Part shown: positions 11,365-22,813 of the stretch, piece after piece | Layout of the letters: each line of letters begins with the position of its first letter | How positions within the stretch are numbered: the first letter of the stretch is position 1 | Source: Ascaphus truei | Taxonomy: Eukaryota > Chordata > Amphibia > Anura > Ascaphidae | DNA: 64,000 nt | Reading direction: 5' to 3' | Assembly (NCBI GenBank): GCA_036426205.1 | Contig: CM071569.1 | Coordinates: forward strand, 3,383,644 to 3,447,643 | Translations under genes and position numbers: made by a program | The notes under the pieces: generated by a model | Databases searched by the model: none | The model's input: only the letters and a program-made list of their open reading frames with translations | Told to the model about the DNA's origin: nothing

Positions 11365-12051
11365 ATGTTCTCACAGTCCAGGGGGAGCATGAAAAAAAAG
11401 GAGAAACGACAACACCAACTCTAAGTGCAGTTGAATGATACACTCCTGAAGCCGTGATTGGGCGAAACACGTAGAGTGGGCGTCCTATCTTTGTGCACAG
11501 ATGCGAGTGGAGAAAGCAGGATAGAGGCTGCAAACTCCCAGCTCATCCACAGAAGCCGAGCGAGTGACGTCATCCTTGGGGGACAGAACGTGAGGCAGCA
11601 AGCAGCTACCATCGGCTTGTTAGACACTGACCCAGGAGCAAAGACCAGAAGAGCGTTCAGAAGCGGCGGGGTGGTGAGCAGTGCGATGCGCAGTCTCCTC
11701 ATAACACTTGAGAGTGTAATGTGCCTTTTTAATATTGTTTCATTGTAAGTGTGTTTTTTACACTTTTAATATAAAGTTTTATTTACATACTGATCTGTGC
11801 TATGGAGCTATCCCTTTTTTTACTGAGGTACATCCATCTATCTACTATGTGAGTGACAGCCTGTCCTGAGTTCCTGAGCTCCTGAACACCACAGCATATG
11901 TGCCCTTATTGCACTTCCATCTTGTGAGTAGGCATTTATTACAGCCAAGATTTCAGCCTGAGATTTACCCACCTGTATCATTCAACTGCATTTAGAGTTG
12001 ATGTTGTCGTTTCTCCTTGTTTTTTATGCTCCCCCTGGACTGTGAGAACAT
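11365..12051. mobile_element. TIR element with about 78-bp inverted ends
   Basis: The left end ATGTTCTCACAGTCCAGGGG (11365) is matched inverted at the right end (to 12051). About 70 of the outer 78 bases pair, including GGAGAAACGACAACA and GTTGAATGATACA. No transposase frame is present; the 93-96 codon frames inside are on both strands of the same DNA and look accidental. Just inside the left arm is CCTGAAGCC..GGGCGAAACACG, a member of the recurrent CTGA..GAAAC motif. Confidence 0.75.
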
Positions 12052-12254
12052 ATTCTGACGTATTTGGACCCGTGGAGACAGGCCCTACCTAACGGTTTGA
12101 GCATGGAGTTCCGACATCTTTGATTGATTTGTATTTCACATTTATAATTCTAGTTCATTCTGTTGTTATTTACAAACTTATTTTTCACTTTAAGAATAGT
12201 GAGCATGTTTTATTGTTTTGCGCCTTGTATTATCACCTTCACTTGTATGTTGCT

Positions 12255-12580
12255 GCTTTTAGACACATTTGATTACTGTTTCTGTTTGTTGCACTGATGC
12301 ATTAATGCAGCCAGATACATGATCATTGTAGTACTGTTTAAAATTAATCAGAGCATAATTAGGCTCTTTTTAACTTATTAAATTTTATACATTATATAGC
12401 AAATTTATGAAGTTATTCTTTTTAGACACCTTTTTGATTATTGTTCTTGTTTAGGGATGATGCACTTATGCATTGGCACAGCCAGATACATTATTACTAC
12501 GGTGCTGTTTCAATACTTCAGAGCATAACTAGGCTCTTTTCAAATTGACTATATTTATTCAACTATTATATATTTTATTT
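12255..12580. repeat. Tandem duplication, period about 164 bp
   Basis: Two diverged copies share TTTTAGACAC, TTTGATTA, TTCTTGTTT or TTCTGTTTG, GATGCA, GCAGCCAGATACAT or GCACAGCCAGATACAT, and AGAGCATAA.TAGGCTCTTTT in order, starting near 12258 and 12422. Confidence 0.75.
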
Positions 12581-12607
12581 GTTAGTAAAATACTACATGG
12601 AGATATA

Positions 12608-12608
12608 T

Positions 12609-12649
<41 letters not shown>

Positions 12650-12680
12650 TATATATATTATATATATATATATATATCTC
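12608..12680. repeat. (TA)n microsatellite
   Basis: A nearly uninterrupted AT dinucleotide tract with ATAGAT breaks that can fold on itself. Confidence 0.92.
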
Positions 12681-13280
12681 AAACACACACAAAGGGGGAA
12701 AGACGCTAATACTATATAAATACAAAGGCTAACTCAGAACCCAAAAATAAGTATAATATTAATGTCAAAGTTATCACAACCAAAACAAAGAATAATATAA
12801 TTATGAGGGAAAAACCTGGGGCTGCTAAGGGATAAAAATATATAAACACACAAAAAGACTGACAAGATCCCTCTAAAGAGCACTCACAATAAGCCTGAAA
12901 TAACTAAATGAAAATAAGAAACAAAAACCCGGAACCAGTCAGCAAGGAAAATACGGCAAAGATTTTAATGAGAAACAGTGAAACACACTAACATTTAAAA
13001 CATACATAAACTAATGCCAGCCAAACAAAAAATAACAAGCAAAAAGAGGATATGAGTATAAATATACAAAACATGCTATATAAAAAACTGAACTAATAAG
13101 CCAAAAAATATCTCAACTAATATCCAACCAATAAATGGAAAGATACAGATCAGCTAAAAAAGTAAAGACACCCCTAAATAATCCTAACTACCAGAAAGTA
13201 AGAGGAAAGAAAAACTAAATTCTAAACTCCAATACAAATAATTAAATCCAAAAAACTGGTAGTTTTTTTTTTTGAGTCAC
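12681..13280. other. A-rich non-coding DNA
   Basis: Strongly A-biased plus strand, no gene. It lies between a (TA)n tract and a GAAACACGTTGG motif, and may be the body of the same repeat. Confidence 0.5.
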
Positions 13281-13284
13281 CTTG

Positions 13285-13316
13285 CTAAAGAGCTCACGCT
13301 CGAAACACGTTGGTGG
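13285..13316 (+). repeat. CTNA..GAAAC motif element, degenerate copy
   Basis: CTAAAGAGCTCACGCTCGAAA followed by CACGTTGG: a perfect 4-bp stem GAGC/GCTC directly precedes GAAA. It resembles the motif at 38778-38815. Sequence after it (to about 13400) contains TTTATT and ends in unassigned DNA. Confidence 0.45.
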
Positions 13317-13320
13317 GGGT

Positions 13321-14192
13321 CCCTTGTACCCCGTAATGCAGCTTTATTTGTTTGCTGGGTCCATTAAATAACTTTTTTAGGGTAAAAGCTCTCCTTGACT
13401 TATTTACAGTTTTTTGCTTTTTCCTGAGCAACGGTGCCTGCTTTTTCTTTGCCCTCACGTTTATCCTTATTAGAAAAATTGGACGCACACCCCCATTTGG
13501 CGGAAGAAGATTCTGGGACAACACCTACTCCTAAAAGTGAGTCATTTATATCTTTGGCACAACTCCACTCTGATAATTTATGCTGGGACACTTTCAACAA
13601 TAGTGTGGCCCCTTACTGCAGTGTTTGTGGGGGCCTTAGCCCACTAGTCAGATTGTATGGAGGAGTGATTTATATTGGACTGTTTCCCATTTATTCTATC
13701 ATCGGGGGTCATCATCTCAGGAACAATATATATTATTGAATTGAACATTAAGTCTGTTGACATTCATACTCTGAAGGTTTTTCTTAGAAGCACCACACAT
13801 TTCCGTTTTTCTTTGGGATTCTGAGACTGTGGAAGTGACACAGAGTGAGAATTGGCGGCAGACTTGGATGTAGTAGCGCTTTATTATGGTACATCAAAGC
13901 TAGGAAGGATTCTGAAGGAAATTGAGATATCCCTGGGAAGATTCCTGAGCCCATTCAACTGATCTGATTTCTTTATCTTTTAGATTTTCGGATTCATTCT
14001 GCACTCCCCACATCACAAAAAAATCATGTTGTGAGAGCCAGATTTGTGTTAGGGAAAAGAGGTGAAGAGATTGAGCGCAGAAGAGGTCATGTACAACAGA
14101 TACAAAAAAATATGTTACTGTTACAACTTCTATTGGGACATGACTAAAAAGGGACATGACTGGTCCTGAAAGCTTGCACTCTTTTTGATGAC
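13321..14192. other. Unassigned DNA
   Basis: No recognisable gene. The frames of 60-101 codons on both strands between 13294 and 13739 overlap one another in different phases, which argues against coding. Confidence 0.45.
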
Positions 14193-14250
14193 AGAATAGA
14201 CACTCAAGAAAGGGTCAAAAGAACCCCATTAGAATGCAGTCTTTGCTGTT
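14193..14250. repeat. Left arm of an inverted repeat split by a Helitron
   Basis: Over about 58 bp, beginning GAATAGACACTCAAGAAAGG and ending CTTTGCTGTTG, this is the reverse complement of 17762-17820 with only a few mismatches. Without the Helitron the arms would be about 150 bp apart. Confidence 0.85.
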
Positions 14251-15056
14251 GTATACAGATTGTAGGCAGAAGTAGCCTATCTACTATATATTTCTGAAAG
14301 TGTCCTATGTGTCCGGGTCTGTATGTGTCTCCCTGTGTCCCTCCCTGTGTCCCTAGCGGCAATCCCATTGGACCTGCCTCAGGCCAATGACATTGCTCCC
14401 TTGGCCCACCCGCCCCCGCACACCTCACACCACTGACTCAGCCCAATGAGATTGCTCCCTTGGCCCCACACCCGCCCCCGCACACCTCTCATTGGCCTGC
14501 GCCCAACACACCAAACACACCAACACCACTGCCACACTCTCCCAGCCCTCACTGACCTTTGGGAATGCTTCACAGCACCTAAACCTCAGTTCTCTGGGAG
14601 ATTTGGTAACGCTTCACAGCACCTAACCCTCATTGCTCTTCACAGCTCTCACCTCTCAACCACAACAACTGCGGAATCAGGTACAGACTCTTAGCTATAT
14701 ATATATTCTTTTCACCACTGCAACACTACCCACCCTCACACAACACCGCACGCTCACCCCACCTCCACACAACGCACCATCACGGAACACACACCACCTA
14801 TTCACAACCACCCCCCCACCAATGCACACCACAAAGCACGCCACACCTCTCCCAGTAGGGCATCACACATCACCTTAACACTCATGCAACATCAATGCTT
14901 CACTATATGACATAGCACTCATTCCATTAAACACCTCCTCACACATGTCTGCTTTATGCACCACAAAAATCACCTCCACGGACCACACATCTCGCCTTCA
15001 CCCTGCTGCCACATCCGTGTTTCCATTACACAACAAACCCCTCTGGATCGCCCGCC

Positions 15057-16418
15057 CCCCCCCCACCCGCCCCCCCCAAACACTCCCGTCCCACAGATGC
15101 CACCCCCCTCCCAAACACTCCCGTCGCCCGGATGCCCCCCCCACAAATAACTCCCGTACACCACAAACACCCACAAACCCTCTCTCATACCTCCGTCAGG
15201 GCCCGCATCCCAAGCGGCACGTGGAGCGCCAACAATACATACACACCGTATACGCCCGCACCACACTAATAAACTCCCGTCGCAGGATGCCCCCCCAAAA
15301 CCACTCCCGTCGGCCGGATGCCCCCCCCAAACAACTCCCGTCGCCCGGATGCCCCCCCCAACACCCCCCAAACACTCCCGTGCCCGGATGCACCCCAAAC
15401 ACTCCCGTCCCACGGATGCCCCCCCAACCACTCCCTCGCCGGATGCCCCCCCCCCACAATAACTCCCGTACACCACAAACCCCACAAACCCTCTCTCACT
15501 ACCTCCGTTCAGGGCCCTCATCCCAAGCAGCACGTGGAGCGCCAATAATACATCCACACCAAACCCACACACCACAATACACTCTCCCAGCACAACACTA
15601 ATAAACTCCCGGGCACGGATGCCCCCCCCCCCACAAAACACTCCCGTCCCACGGATGCCCCCCCAAGCACTCCCGTCGCAACAGATGCCCCCCCCAAACC
15701 CCCAAACACTCCGTCCACGGATGGCCCTCCCAACACCCACACAACACTACGTCGACGGATGCCCCCCCACCCCCCCAAACACATCCCGTCGCCTACGATG
15801 CCCCCCACCCCCCCCAAACACATCCCGTCCCACGGATGCCCCCCCCACCCCCCAAACACTACCGTCACCCGGATGCCCCCCCCCCCAACACTCCCGGCGC
15901 CCGATGCCCCCAAACACTCCCGTCGCACGGATGCCCCCCAAAAACTCCCGTCGCACGGATGGCCCCCCCCCCACCAGGGATGCCCCCCCAACCACTCCCA
16001 TCGCCCGGATGCCCCACCACAAACTCCCGTACACCACAACACCCACAAACCCTCTCATCACCTCAGGCAGGCCCTCACCAAGCGCGCACGTGGAGGCCAA
16101 CAATACATACACACCAAACCCAGCACCACATACACATAACTCCCAGCACCACACTATATAAACTCCCGTCACACGGATGCCCCCCCCCCAAACACTCCCG
16201 TCCCGCGGATGCCCCCCCGCCACCCCACAAACAATCCCATCCACGGATGCCCCCCCACCACCCACAAACACTCCGTCCCACGGATGCCAGCCCACACCCC
16301 ACAAAAACTCCCGTCGCACGGATGCCCCCCACCACCCCCCAAACTCCCGTCGCACGGATTGCCCCCCCCAAACACTCCCGTCGGCACGGATGGCCCCCCC
16401 CCCCCCCCCAAACACTCC
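15057..16418. repeat. C-rich minisatellite with higher-order structure
   Basis: The basic unit, about 25-30 bp, is ACTCCCGTCGCACGGATG followed by 5-12 C and AAAC. It is repeated dozens of times with indels. A distinct block of about 140 bp starting ACTCCCGTACACCACAAAC and holding CACGTGGAGCGCCAACAATA recurs at about 15150, 15462 and 16023, giving a higher-order pattern. Pro-rich plus frames (up to 218 codons) and Gly-rich minus frames (up to 258 codons) are translations of the array, not genes. Confidence 0.92.
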
Positions 16419-16589
16419 AAAATCAACACAATGCACATTAAGTGCTCTGGAACACCTCTCCCCTGGAACATGATCCGGCCGCACACCAAAACCTGCCCAT
16501 AAACACACACACACACACAACACAAAATCACCTCAAACAATAAATAATAAAATATATTTTAACAAAAAATATCATTCTGCCGTCTGTGT

Positions 16590-17560
16590 AATTTCTGACA
16601 CAAACACTCTACACACACACACACACACAACACCCATACCACACTCGCACACATACACACAACTATCAAACAACACTCAAATCACACACAACACTCCCTC
16701 ACCCACACAACACACACACAACCCTCCTGTGCTCATACACCACACACAACAACTATTTAACACACCCCTACCCCCACAACACACTCAACTATGGAAACAC
16801 ACCTCAACTTCACCATACCACACACACTACATACAATGACAATTTACACGTCTATGCCCCCCCTCCTCTTGCACCTCAAACACCACAACACCCTTCAAAA
16901 CAACACAAACACACCATTAAAACATCTACAACAACACAACACCTCCACTACCACCACACCTCACACACCCAGTCGCCTTTTCCTTCCAATAACATCAATT
17001 ACGCACACAATGCCCCAATCTGTACTTTTATGCAACAATAATCATCTCATACACACACAACACTGACCAACACACACCCACAAAACAACACTACACCAAC
17101 AACACTCACACACCCCACACACCACACTCACCCACACACCCCACACTCACTCAACTACCCACACCACACTCAATCACACACACAAAAATCACACACCCAG
17201 CACACACTCAGTCATCCACCCACACCACACAAAAAATACAACCACTAACATACACACACTATTCAACATCACACACACTCAACCACACACCCACACTCAC
17301 TCATCCACCCACACACCACACACACAAGCAACAATCACCCACAACACACATACACACACACACACACACACACAAAATACATTAAACAAAACACAACACT
17401 CACTCACACACACACCACTCCTGTGCTGATACACATCACACAACACTCCAGTCACACACACAACACGCCCTCACCCACACAACACTCACTCACACAATCC
17501 TCCTGTGCTCATACACCACACACAACAACACGTCAACACACCCCTACCACCACAACAATT
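16590..17560. repeat. CA-rich degenerate microsatellite within the Helitron
   Basis: Almost G-free on the plus strand, dominated by ACACAC, CACTCAC and CAACAC words. A block with CCTCCTGTGCTCATACACCA recurs at about 16721 and 17499. It contains no gene. Confidence 0.88.
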
Positions 17561-17671
17561 TCTGTACACATTATTACACTACATTAACACATAATTATTC
17601 ACGGTTCACATCACGGGCAACGCCGGGTCTCTCAGCTAGTTGATGTATATCCCAGAATATTGGACAATATG

Positions 17672-17761
17672 GTCAAAAAGAGAGGGTTAAAAGTAGAAAA
17701 AATACATTATTTGTTGTTAAAATGTATTATTTTTTTTCTGTTTTAACCCTCTCTTTTTGGC
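17672..17761. repeat. Hairpin-forming inverted repeat
   Basis: AAAAAGAGAGGGTTAAAA at about 17674-17691 is the exact reverse complement of TTTTAACCCTCTCTTTTT at about 17741-17758, with further pairing inside (AATACATT/AATGTATT). It sits inside the older inverted repeat that the Helitron split. Confidence 0.85.
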
Positions 17762-17820
17762 CAACAGCAATGAGTGCATTCTAATGGGGTTCTTTTGACC
17801 CTTTCTTGGGGGGTCTATTC
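17762..17820. repeat. Right arm of the split inverted repeat
   Basis: Reverse complement of 14193-14250. Both arms lie outside the Helitron ends, so the inverted repeat predates the Helitron. Confidence 0.85.
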
Positions 17821-19247
17821 TATATGGTACATATTATTTACCTCTATGCACCTGCTACCTCTTAAGACATATCACTATAGGAGAGCAGTCTGATTAATCC
17901 GTTGTACTCTTTTTGATGATCATTGAAAGTATCACTTCTACCTTAAATTTATTATTTTTTAATGGAAAGAGTTTTTTTTTTCTGTCTACTCTACAGGCGA
18001 ACACAGTATCATCCTCTACTTGTGTTTAAATGTAACTACTAGAAACCTGATACATACAGTACAGTAGCCTCCCTCCTCTCTGTCTGTTGTCAATGGATTG
18101 CAGTTCCTCACAACACCCAAAGGGCTTTCAACACAATCAAGCACAATCATTATTTTCTGATAACTTCTAAAGCAGATGTCAAATGTAACGCTTTAAAGAC
18201 TTACATCCTCGGTGCACCCTTACCGCAGTGATGGATTTAATTGTGTCCGAGTCCCCTTATGTATTCACACTGGGGTGACGTTTTAGTTAATTTTTCTGTG
18301 CTGGTGAACCCTTTGGCCTACACTTCCAACAAAGCTGCAAAGTGTTGAGAAACAATGATGCGACAATCTATTAATTTTACATAGGCCTCTGATGATAAAA
18401 TTACTCGTTGTCATCGTAAATCATCTCTAGATTGGAGATACCTAGCACTGAATGCCTCTACTGTATGTATTACTTCATTTTCCAGCACAAATCTTTTAAG
18501 GTTAAAGAGCACCATTTTTAAACTGCTGAAGCAGAGGAGGAAGCTTTATGGATTATGCTGGTGAACTGCAATTACCAAAGTAAGAGTCACTTTGCTGAAG
18601 AAAGCCCCTGGGGAAAAGACTGAAGATTTGAGGCTCCTGTTTCCACCTTCTTTCCATTTATACTGACAGTGCTGAGTACAGATGTAAGCAGGACTCTGCC
18701 AGCGATGTCTTTAAAAATGATATTGAGTTTATAACACAGTGATATCAGTTTATAACATATGATATAAGTAGGTTCCTATTTGTGACTAAAGTTTTATAAT
18801 TAATTGAAACGTATAAAATAAATCATAGGGACACTTCATATTATTACACAGTTTAACAAGCATAGACATATACATTTTTTCATGTTTCTCTTGATTACAT
18901 TTACTGTAAAAACCTCCTGTATATTTATATATTTCTCTAACAAATATTTATGAAAAAATTCAGTATAATTTCGGTACTCCTCAAATGTTCACCATTTTTG
19001 AATTGTATTATGACCTGCTTTATAAATTGGCATTAATCAAAGCAGCTGTGAAATGTCTTATTTGATCCACTAGCGAGTCCCTACCGCATGCAAAGCTACA
19101 GTAGTGTATAGAGGTATTTTTATATTGCCACTCTGTACATCACTGTACAGTATAAAAGTACTTTGCCTCAGTTTCCCTCCATGTGCACCAGTTTGCAATT
19201 TATCGAGTATAAACAGGAGTATTTACCCTGTGCGCATATATATAATA
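17821..19247. other. Apparently single-copy non-coding DNA
   Basis: No gene, microsatellite or repeat found elsewhere in the window. Positions about 18330-18600 are of balanced composition with several TAAT/ATTA and CAATTA cores and read like a vertebrate conserved noncoding element; this is unverified. Confidence 0.4.
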
Positions 19248-19640
19248 CTAGCTGAGAGCCCCGGCGTTGCCCGGGATGTTTGTGGTGTGGGGGTGGCATT
19301 TGGGTGGGGAGTGGTCCACGCGGCCCATGGCAGTGTGCGGTGGTACTGCTGCTGTGGCTGTACTGATGGTGATTGTATCGGTGTGCTGATTTGGGAGGGT
19401 TTGTTGCTGATGTGGGGGTGCGGATGTGGGTGTGCCGATGGGGAGGTGCGAAGGTGCCAATGTGTGGGTGCTGATGGTGTTGATGGGGGCTGGGAATGGT
19501 GGGGAGCCGAGAATGCCAGTGTGCTGGGCACACGGTACACACCCCCTGTACACACCCACACACCCCGTGGCACCACACGATCAACTGTACACCCACACAC
19601 ACACGTGTACACACCCACACACGGGTACACACACACACAC

Positions 19641-19677
<37 letters not shown>

Positions 19678-20510
19678 GACACACACACACACACACGTGA
19701 CAACCACACACACACACGTGTACACACACCACACACACACCACACACAACACACCCTGTGACCATACACCACCACTCTGTACGTACACCCACAACCTGCT
19801 GTAGCTCCAACACATATAACAGCACACACACACTGCAGCTACAACACAACACAGCTGCGAAGCTCACACCACACGACACACCACACACCACACACCACAC
19901 GTGTACACACACTACACACACGACACACCACACAACACGAACACACCACACAACACGTTATACACCACACACGTGTTACCACCCACAGCACGGTATACAC
20001 ACCGACACGTGGTATACAGCACACCACGTGTATCCACACACACCAGCGTGTATACACACAACACACACGTTTATACCAACACACACACCGTGTATACAAC
20101 ACCGTGTATACCACACACACATCAAGGTATAACACACACACCTTTATACACCCCCACACGTGTAGTACAAACCACACGTGTACACACCCACACGTGTACC
20201 CAAACACACACGTGTAATACCCCAACCTGGAAAATAGCACACACACACACTTGTAGCACACACACGTGTAACACACCACACGTGTATAACACACACAAAA
20301 CCGGGTATACACACCCACACACTGTAGCCCACACACCTTAAACACACACACACAGGTAGACCACACCACTACACATCACATGTAATACACAAAACATGTT
20401 ACACAACCACAACACCACAAACAGGTATACAACACTTATACCACACTGGTGTATATAATACAACACCACACGTCTACACACACCTCCACTATCCCCAGCA
20501 CCACCACATC
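19248..20510 (-). mobile_element. Helitron 3' end, minus orientation; 5' end not found
   Basis: CTAG at 19248-19251 is followed by CTGAGAGCCCCGGCGTTGCC and CGGG, the reverse complement of the 3' terminus at 17639 with a better stem (CCCGGGC..GCCGGG). The base before it is A (19247), as required. To the right is GT/GC-rich DNA and then a CA-rich tract like that inside the first Helitron. I could not find the TCTACTATA-type 5' terminus, so the right boundary is only where the CA-rich part stops. Confidence 0.7.
19536..20510. repeat. CACGTGTA-studded CA repeat
   Basis: About 1 kb of degenerate CA repeat in which the palindrome-containing word ACACGTGTA (or CCGTGTATAC, CACGTGGTATAC) recurs more than a dozen times (for example near 19601, 19717, 19900, 19970, 20160, 20178, 20192, 20208, 20266 and 20280). 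The purer CA runs are alternating purine-pyrimidine. Long frames here are Thr/His-rich or Cys/Val-rich repeat translations. Confidence 0.9.
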
Positions 20511-21063
20511 AGCACCCGTTACTCACCATGCCGCCCGCCCCCCTCTGGATCTCTTATTTACCCTATATATCTTAACTGCCCTATACTACACCGAAATAAC
20601 CTATACTGCTTTCTTCCAGATCTGACTCAAGCTTCACACGGAAGACATCGGAACCACCCCTAACCCAGAAGACAGGTAGGGAACACATCCCCTCCAATGT
20701 ATAAAATTGCGGGAGTGAGGGTACCTGGACATTGAGGGTCTGCAGTAAGACCCCAGGCGGGATTGCTGCTTTAGATATTGTGAAGCGGGGACGTCCAGAC
20801 ACTGGTTAATGGGTTCTGGAAACTTGTCATTCACACCTGGCTTTTATTTCTAGATCCGACATTTACACACACACACACACACATGTAACAAGGACGAATT
20901 GTAGTATAATGTAATACAATAAATACATTTATGTCAAAAACGAATATTGTTCTGACTAGGAATTTATTAAATGTATTTTATTTATATATTTTATTTTAAA
21001 GCGGGGTTGGGGCGGGACTACAGTAGGTGGCGAGTAGATTTTTGGGTGATTTGTCGAACACTG
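20511..21063. other. Unassigned DNA between repeats
   Basis: No gene recognised. A (CA)n run lies at about 20863-20883. Part of this may still belong to the minus-strand Helitron. Confidence 0.4.
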
Positions 21064-21290
21064 TATATATATATATATATCGTAAATGAAAAAATAGTTT
21101 GCACTCACGGTTTCTCAAATGAAGGCAAATGCTCGTCCCATATAGAAACATGTACAGGGTAATCAGGGAAATCCAGGTAACAAAGAGACAGCACACCGCA
21201 ATATAATGAAGTAAATAAAGTGTATTAACAACACAGGGCAGCCAACGTTTCAGTCCTCAGAGTGGGACCTTCCTCAGGGGGTATATATGA
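21064..21290 (-). mobile_element. GAAACGTTGG-family repeat, minus orientation
   Basis: On the minus strand: CCCCTGAGGAAGGTCCCACT, a loop, GGACTGAAACGTTGGCTG, then AATACACTTTATT, TGCTGTCTCTTTGTTACC and finally a (TA)n tail at 21064-21082. The same order of blocks is found on the plus strand at 38770-38960, so this is a repeat family with a (TA)n tail. Confidence 0.7.
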
Positions 21291-22813
21291 CGTATCAAGA
21301 TCTGTGTCTATATTACATAACATTTTTCCTTTACTTTGCACCAAAGTCTGAGATTACATTACAGTAATATCCCACGTTAATCTATGCCAGACGGTAATTA
21401 AAAACCCGACTACCAAGCTTCACACCTTTCCTACGACCAAGAGCAAAATGTTATTAATACATACATAGGTTCATCAATGTGCGTCTCAGAGGACAGTGTA
21501 GTGTAATAGTAATTATTTCTCCGTTTTCTGAAATTATTCCTTATTATTCAATCCATCTGATTATTATTCAGCGCATTCAATCTATTTGATTAAGGAGCAT
21601 CCTGATTGCAGTATGCAGTACTGTATGATGGACAACTAGCTCTAAGTGCAGAAAGCCTTTGTGGAACACTTAGGTGAACAACAGTATATGTAGCTGCACA
21701 ACTGTAATCACCTTTGCTTCTCCCCCAGCAACTGTATGCTAATGATATCTTCATAGCTGCGCAGTAGGATAAGCGGAATTAGAGTATTCTTAAATCTACT
21801 ATCTTCTCCATTAAGCAAACACTATTTTCCAGTGATAGAGTATTGCAGAAAAGTAATATTAATAACATTAATAGCTGCAATAACATCATGCAATATTAAT
21901 ATTTAGCAATAAAGCCCAAGTACAGAAACAATACAAAGCAGATGACAAATATTGCTATTTCATGTACACATGAGGGGACCGGCAAAGCAGGGGATACAGT
22001 TAAGTTATTGAAGGAACTCTACCAAAGATATTAAAAAGTCACGTTGATTTAGCCTCCCCAAAAGTTCTTGGCATCAACATGCTGGAGGAGCAGAAGACTT
22101 GAAAGCCAACCAGTATAATATTTCAAACACAGTTAGGAGATGCAAGTTAAACACTGGGGGAAAGAAGCAGTATCCAGGGAACCGTGAATATGAAAAAAAC
22201 GCTTAGTGCCACGGTTATAAAGGAAGTATAGAGCAATTATGAAAACATGTAGAATACAAAAGTCTTAAACTGTCTTGAGGTCCATTGCTATTTTTAAATA
22301 ATTTGTTTTAAAATGTCAGAATAAAGTATTTGGTTATATTTTAAGCAGAAAGTACCGTGCTCACATGTAGAGGAATCAGATCATTCCTGAGATTTACATT
22401 TACTAAGGGGTGCCTCTACATAAGACAACGTCAAGCACTGCTTAGTAAACATGGACCGTATGGGCCCATTCTGTGAACGGGCTGGAGGGTGTTATGGAAT
22501 TGAATCTTGTAGTAAATATGGACCTTAACCCTTGTAGTGTTGGAATGCCAGTGGAAACAGATATTTCAGCTCAATGTGATTCATAATTGCTGCTGTAGGA
22601 ACACATATCCCTGACATCAGGAATGGAAGAGACAGTGTTAATTTATAATTCAGATATAGGGCAATACTCTGCCCCAGATACACTAAACTGCGATAGGCTA
22701 CAGTATATAGCTTAATGGTAACCTAAATTAACGTTTGGTTAATAGTAGACCCTATCCACTGAAGGGAATAACCTAATGTTAACTCAGTTTACTCCGTTAA
22801 TAGCGTATGCTTG
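21291..22813. other. Apparently single-copy AT-rich DNA
   Basis: No gene and no repeat shared with the rest of the window. The two ATTATTCA..ATC blocks near 21543-21592 are a short local duplication. Confidence 0.45.

Larger units (their letters stand above)
14280..17639 (+). mobile_element. Helitron, non-autonomous, about 3.36 kb
   Basis: The 5' end is TCTACTATATATTTCTGAAA. The 3' end is GGGCAACGCCGGGTCTCTCA followed by GCTAG, giving a short GC stem (CCCGGC-type) about 10 bases before CTAG. The preceding base is A (14279) and the following base is T (17640), the A/T target expected for Helitrons, which make no target duplication. A second 5' end of this family is at 36857 and a second 3' end at 19248. 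No Rep/helicase frame is present, so transposition would depend on an autonomous relative. The interior is low complexity: CCAAT/ATTGG-containing GC-rich repeats, a C-rich minisatellite, then a long CA-rich region. Confidence 0.9.

Noticed and set aside
14945..16523. Long Pro-rich plus frames and Gly-rich minus frames (up to 258 codons)
   Set aside because: They are translations of the C-rich minisatellite, occur in all phases on both strands, and begin and end within the array.
19104..20369. Cys/Val-rich (up to 242 codons) and Thr/His-rich frames
   Set aside because: They are produced by the CA/GT repeat; no phase is preferred and composition is that of the dinucleotide.
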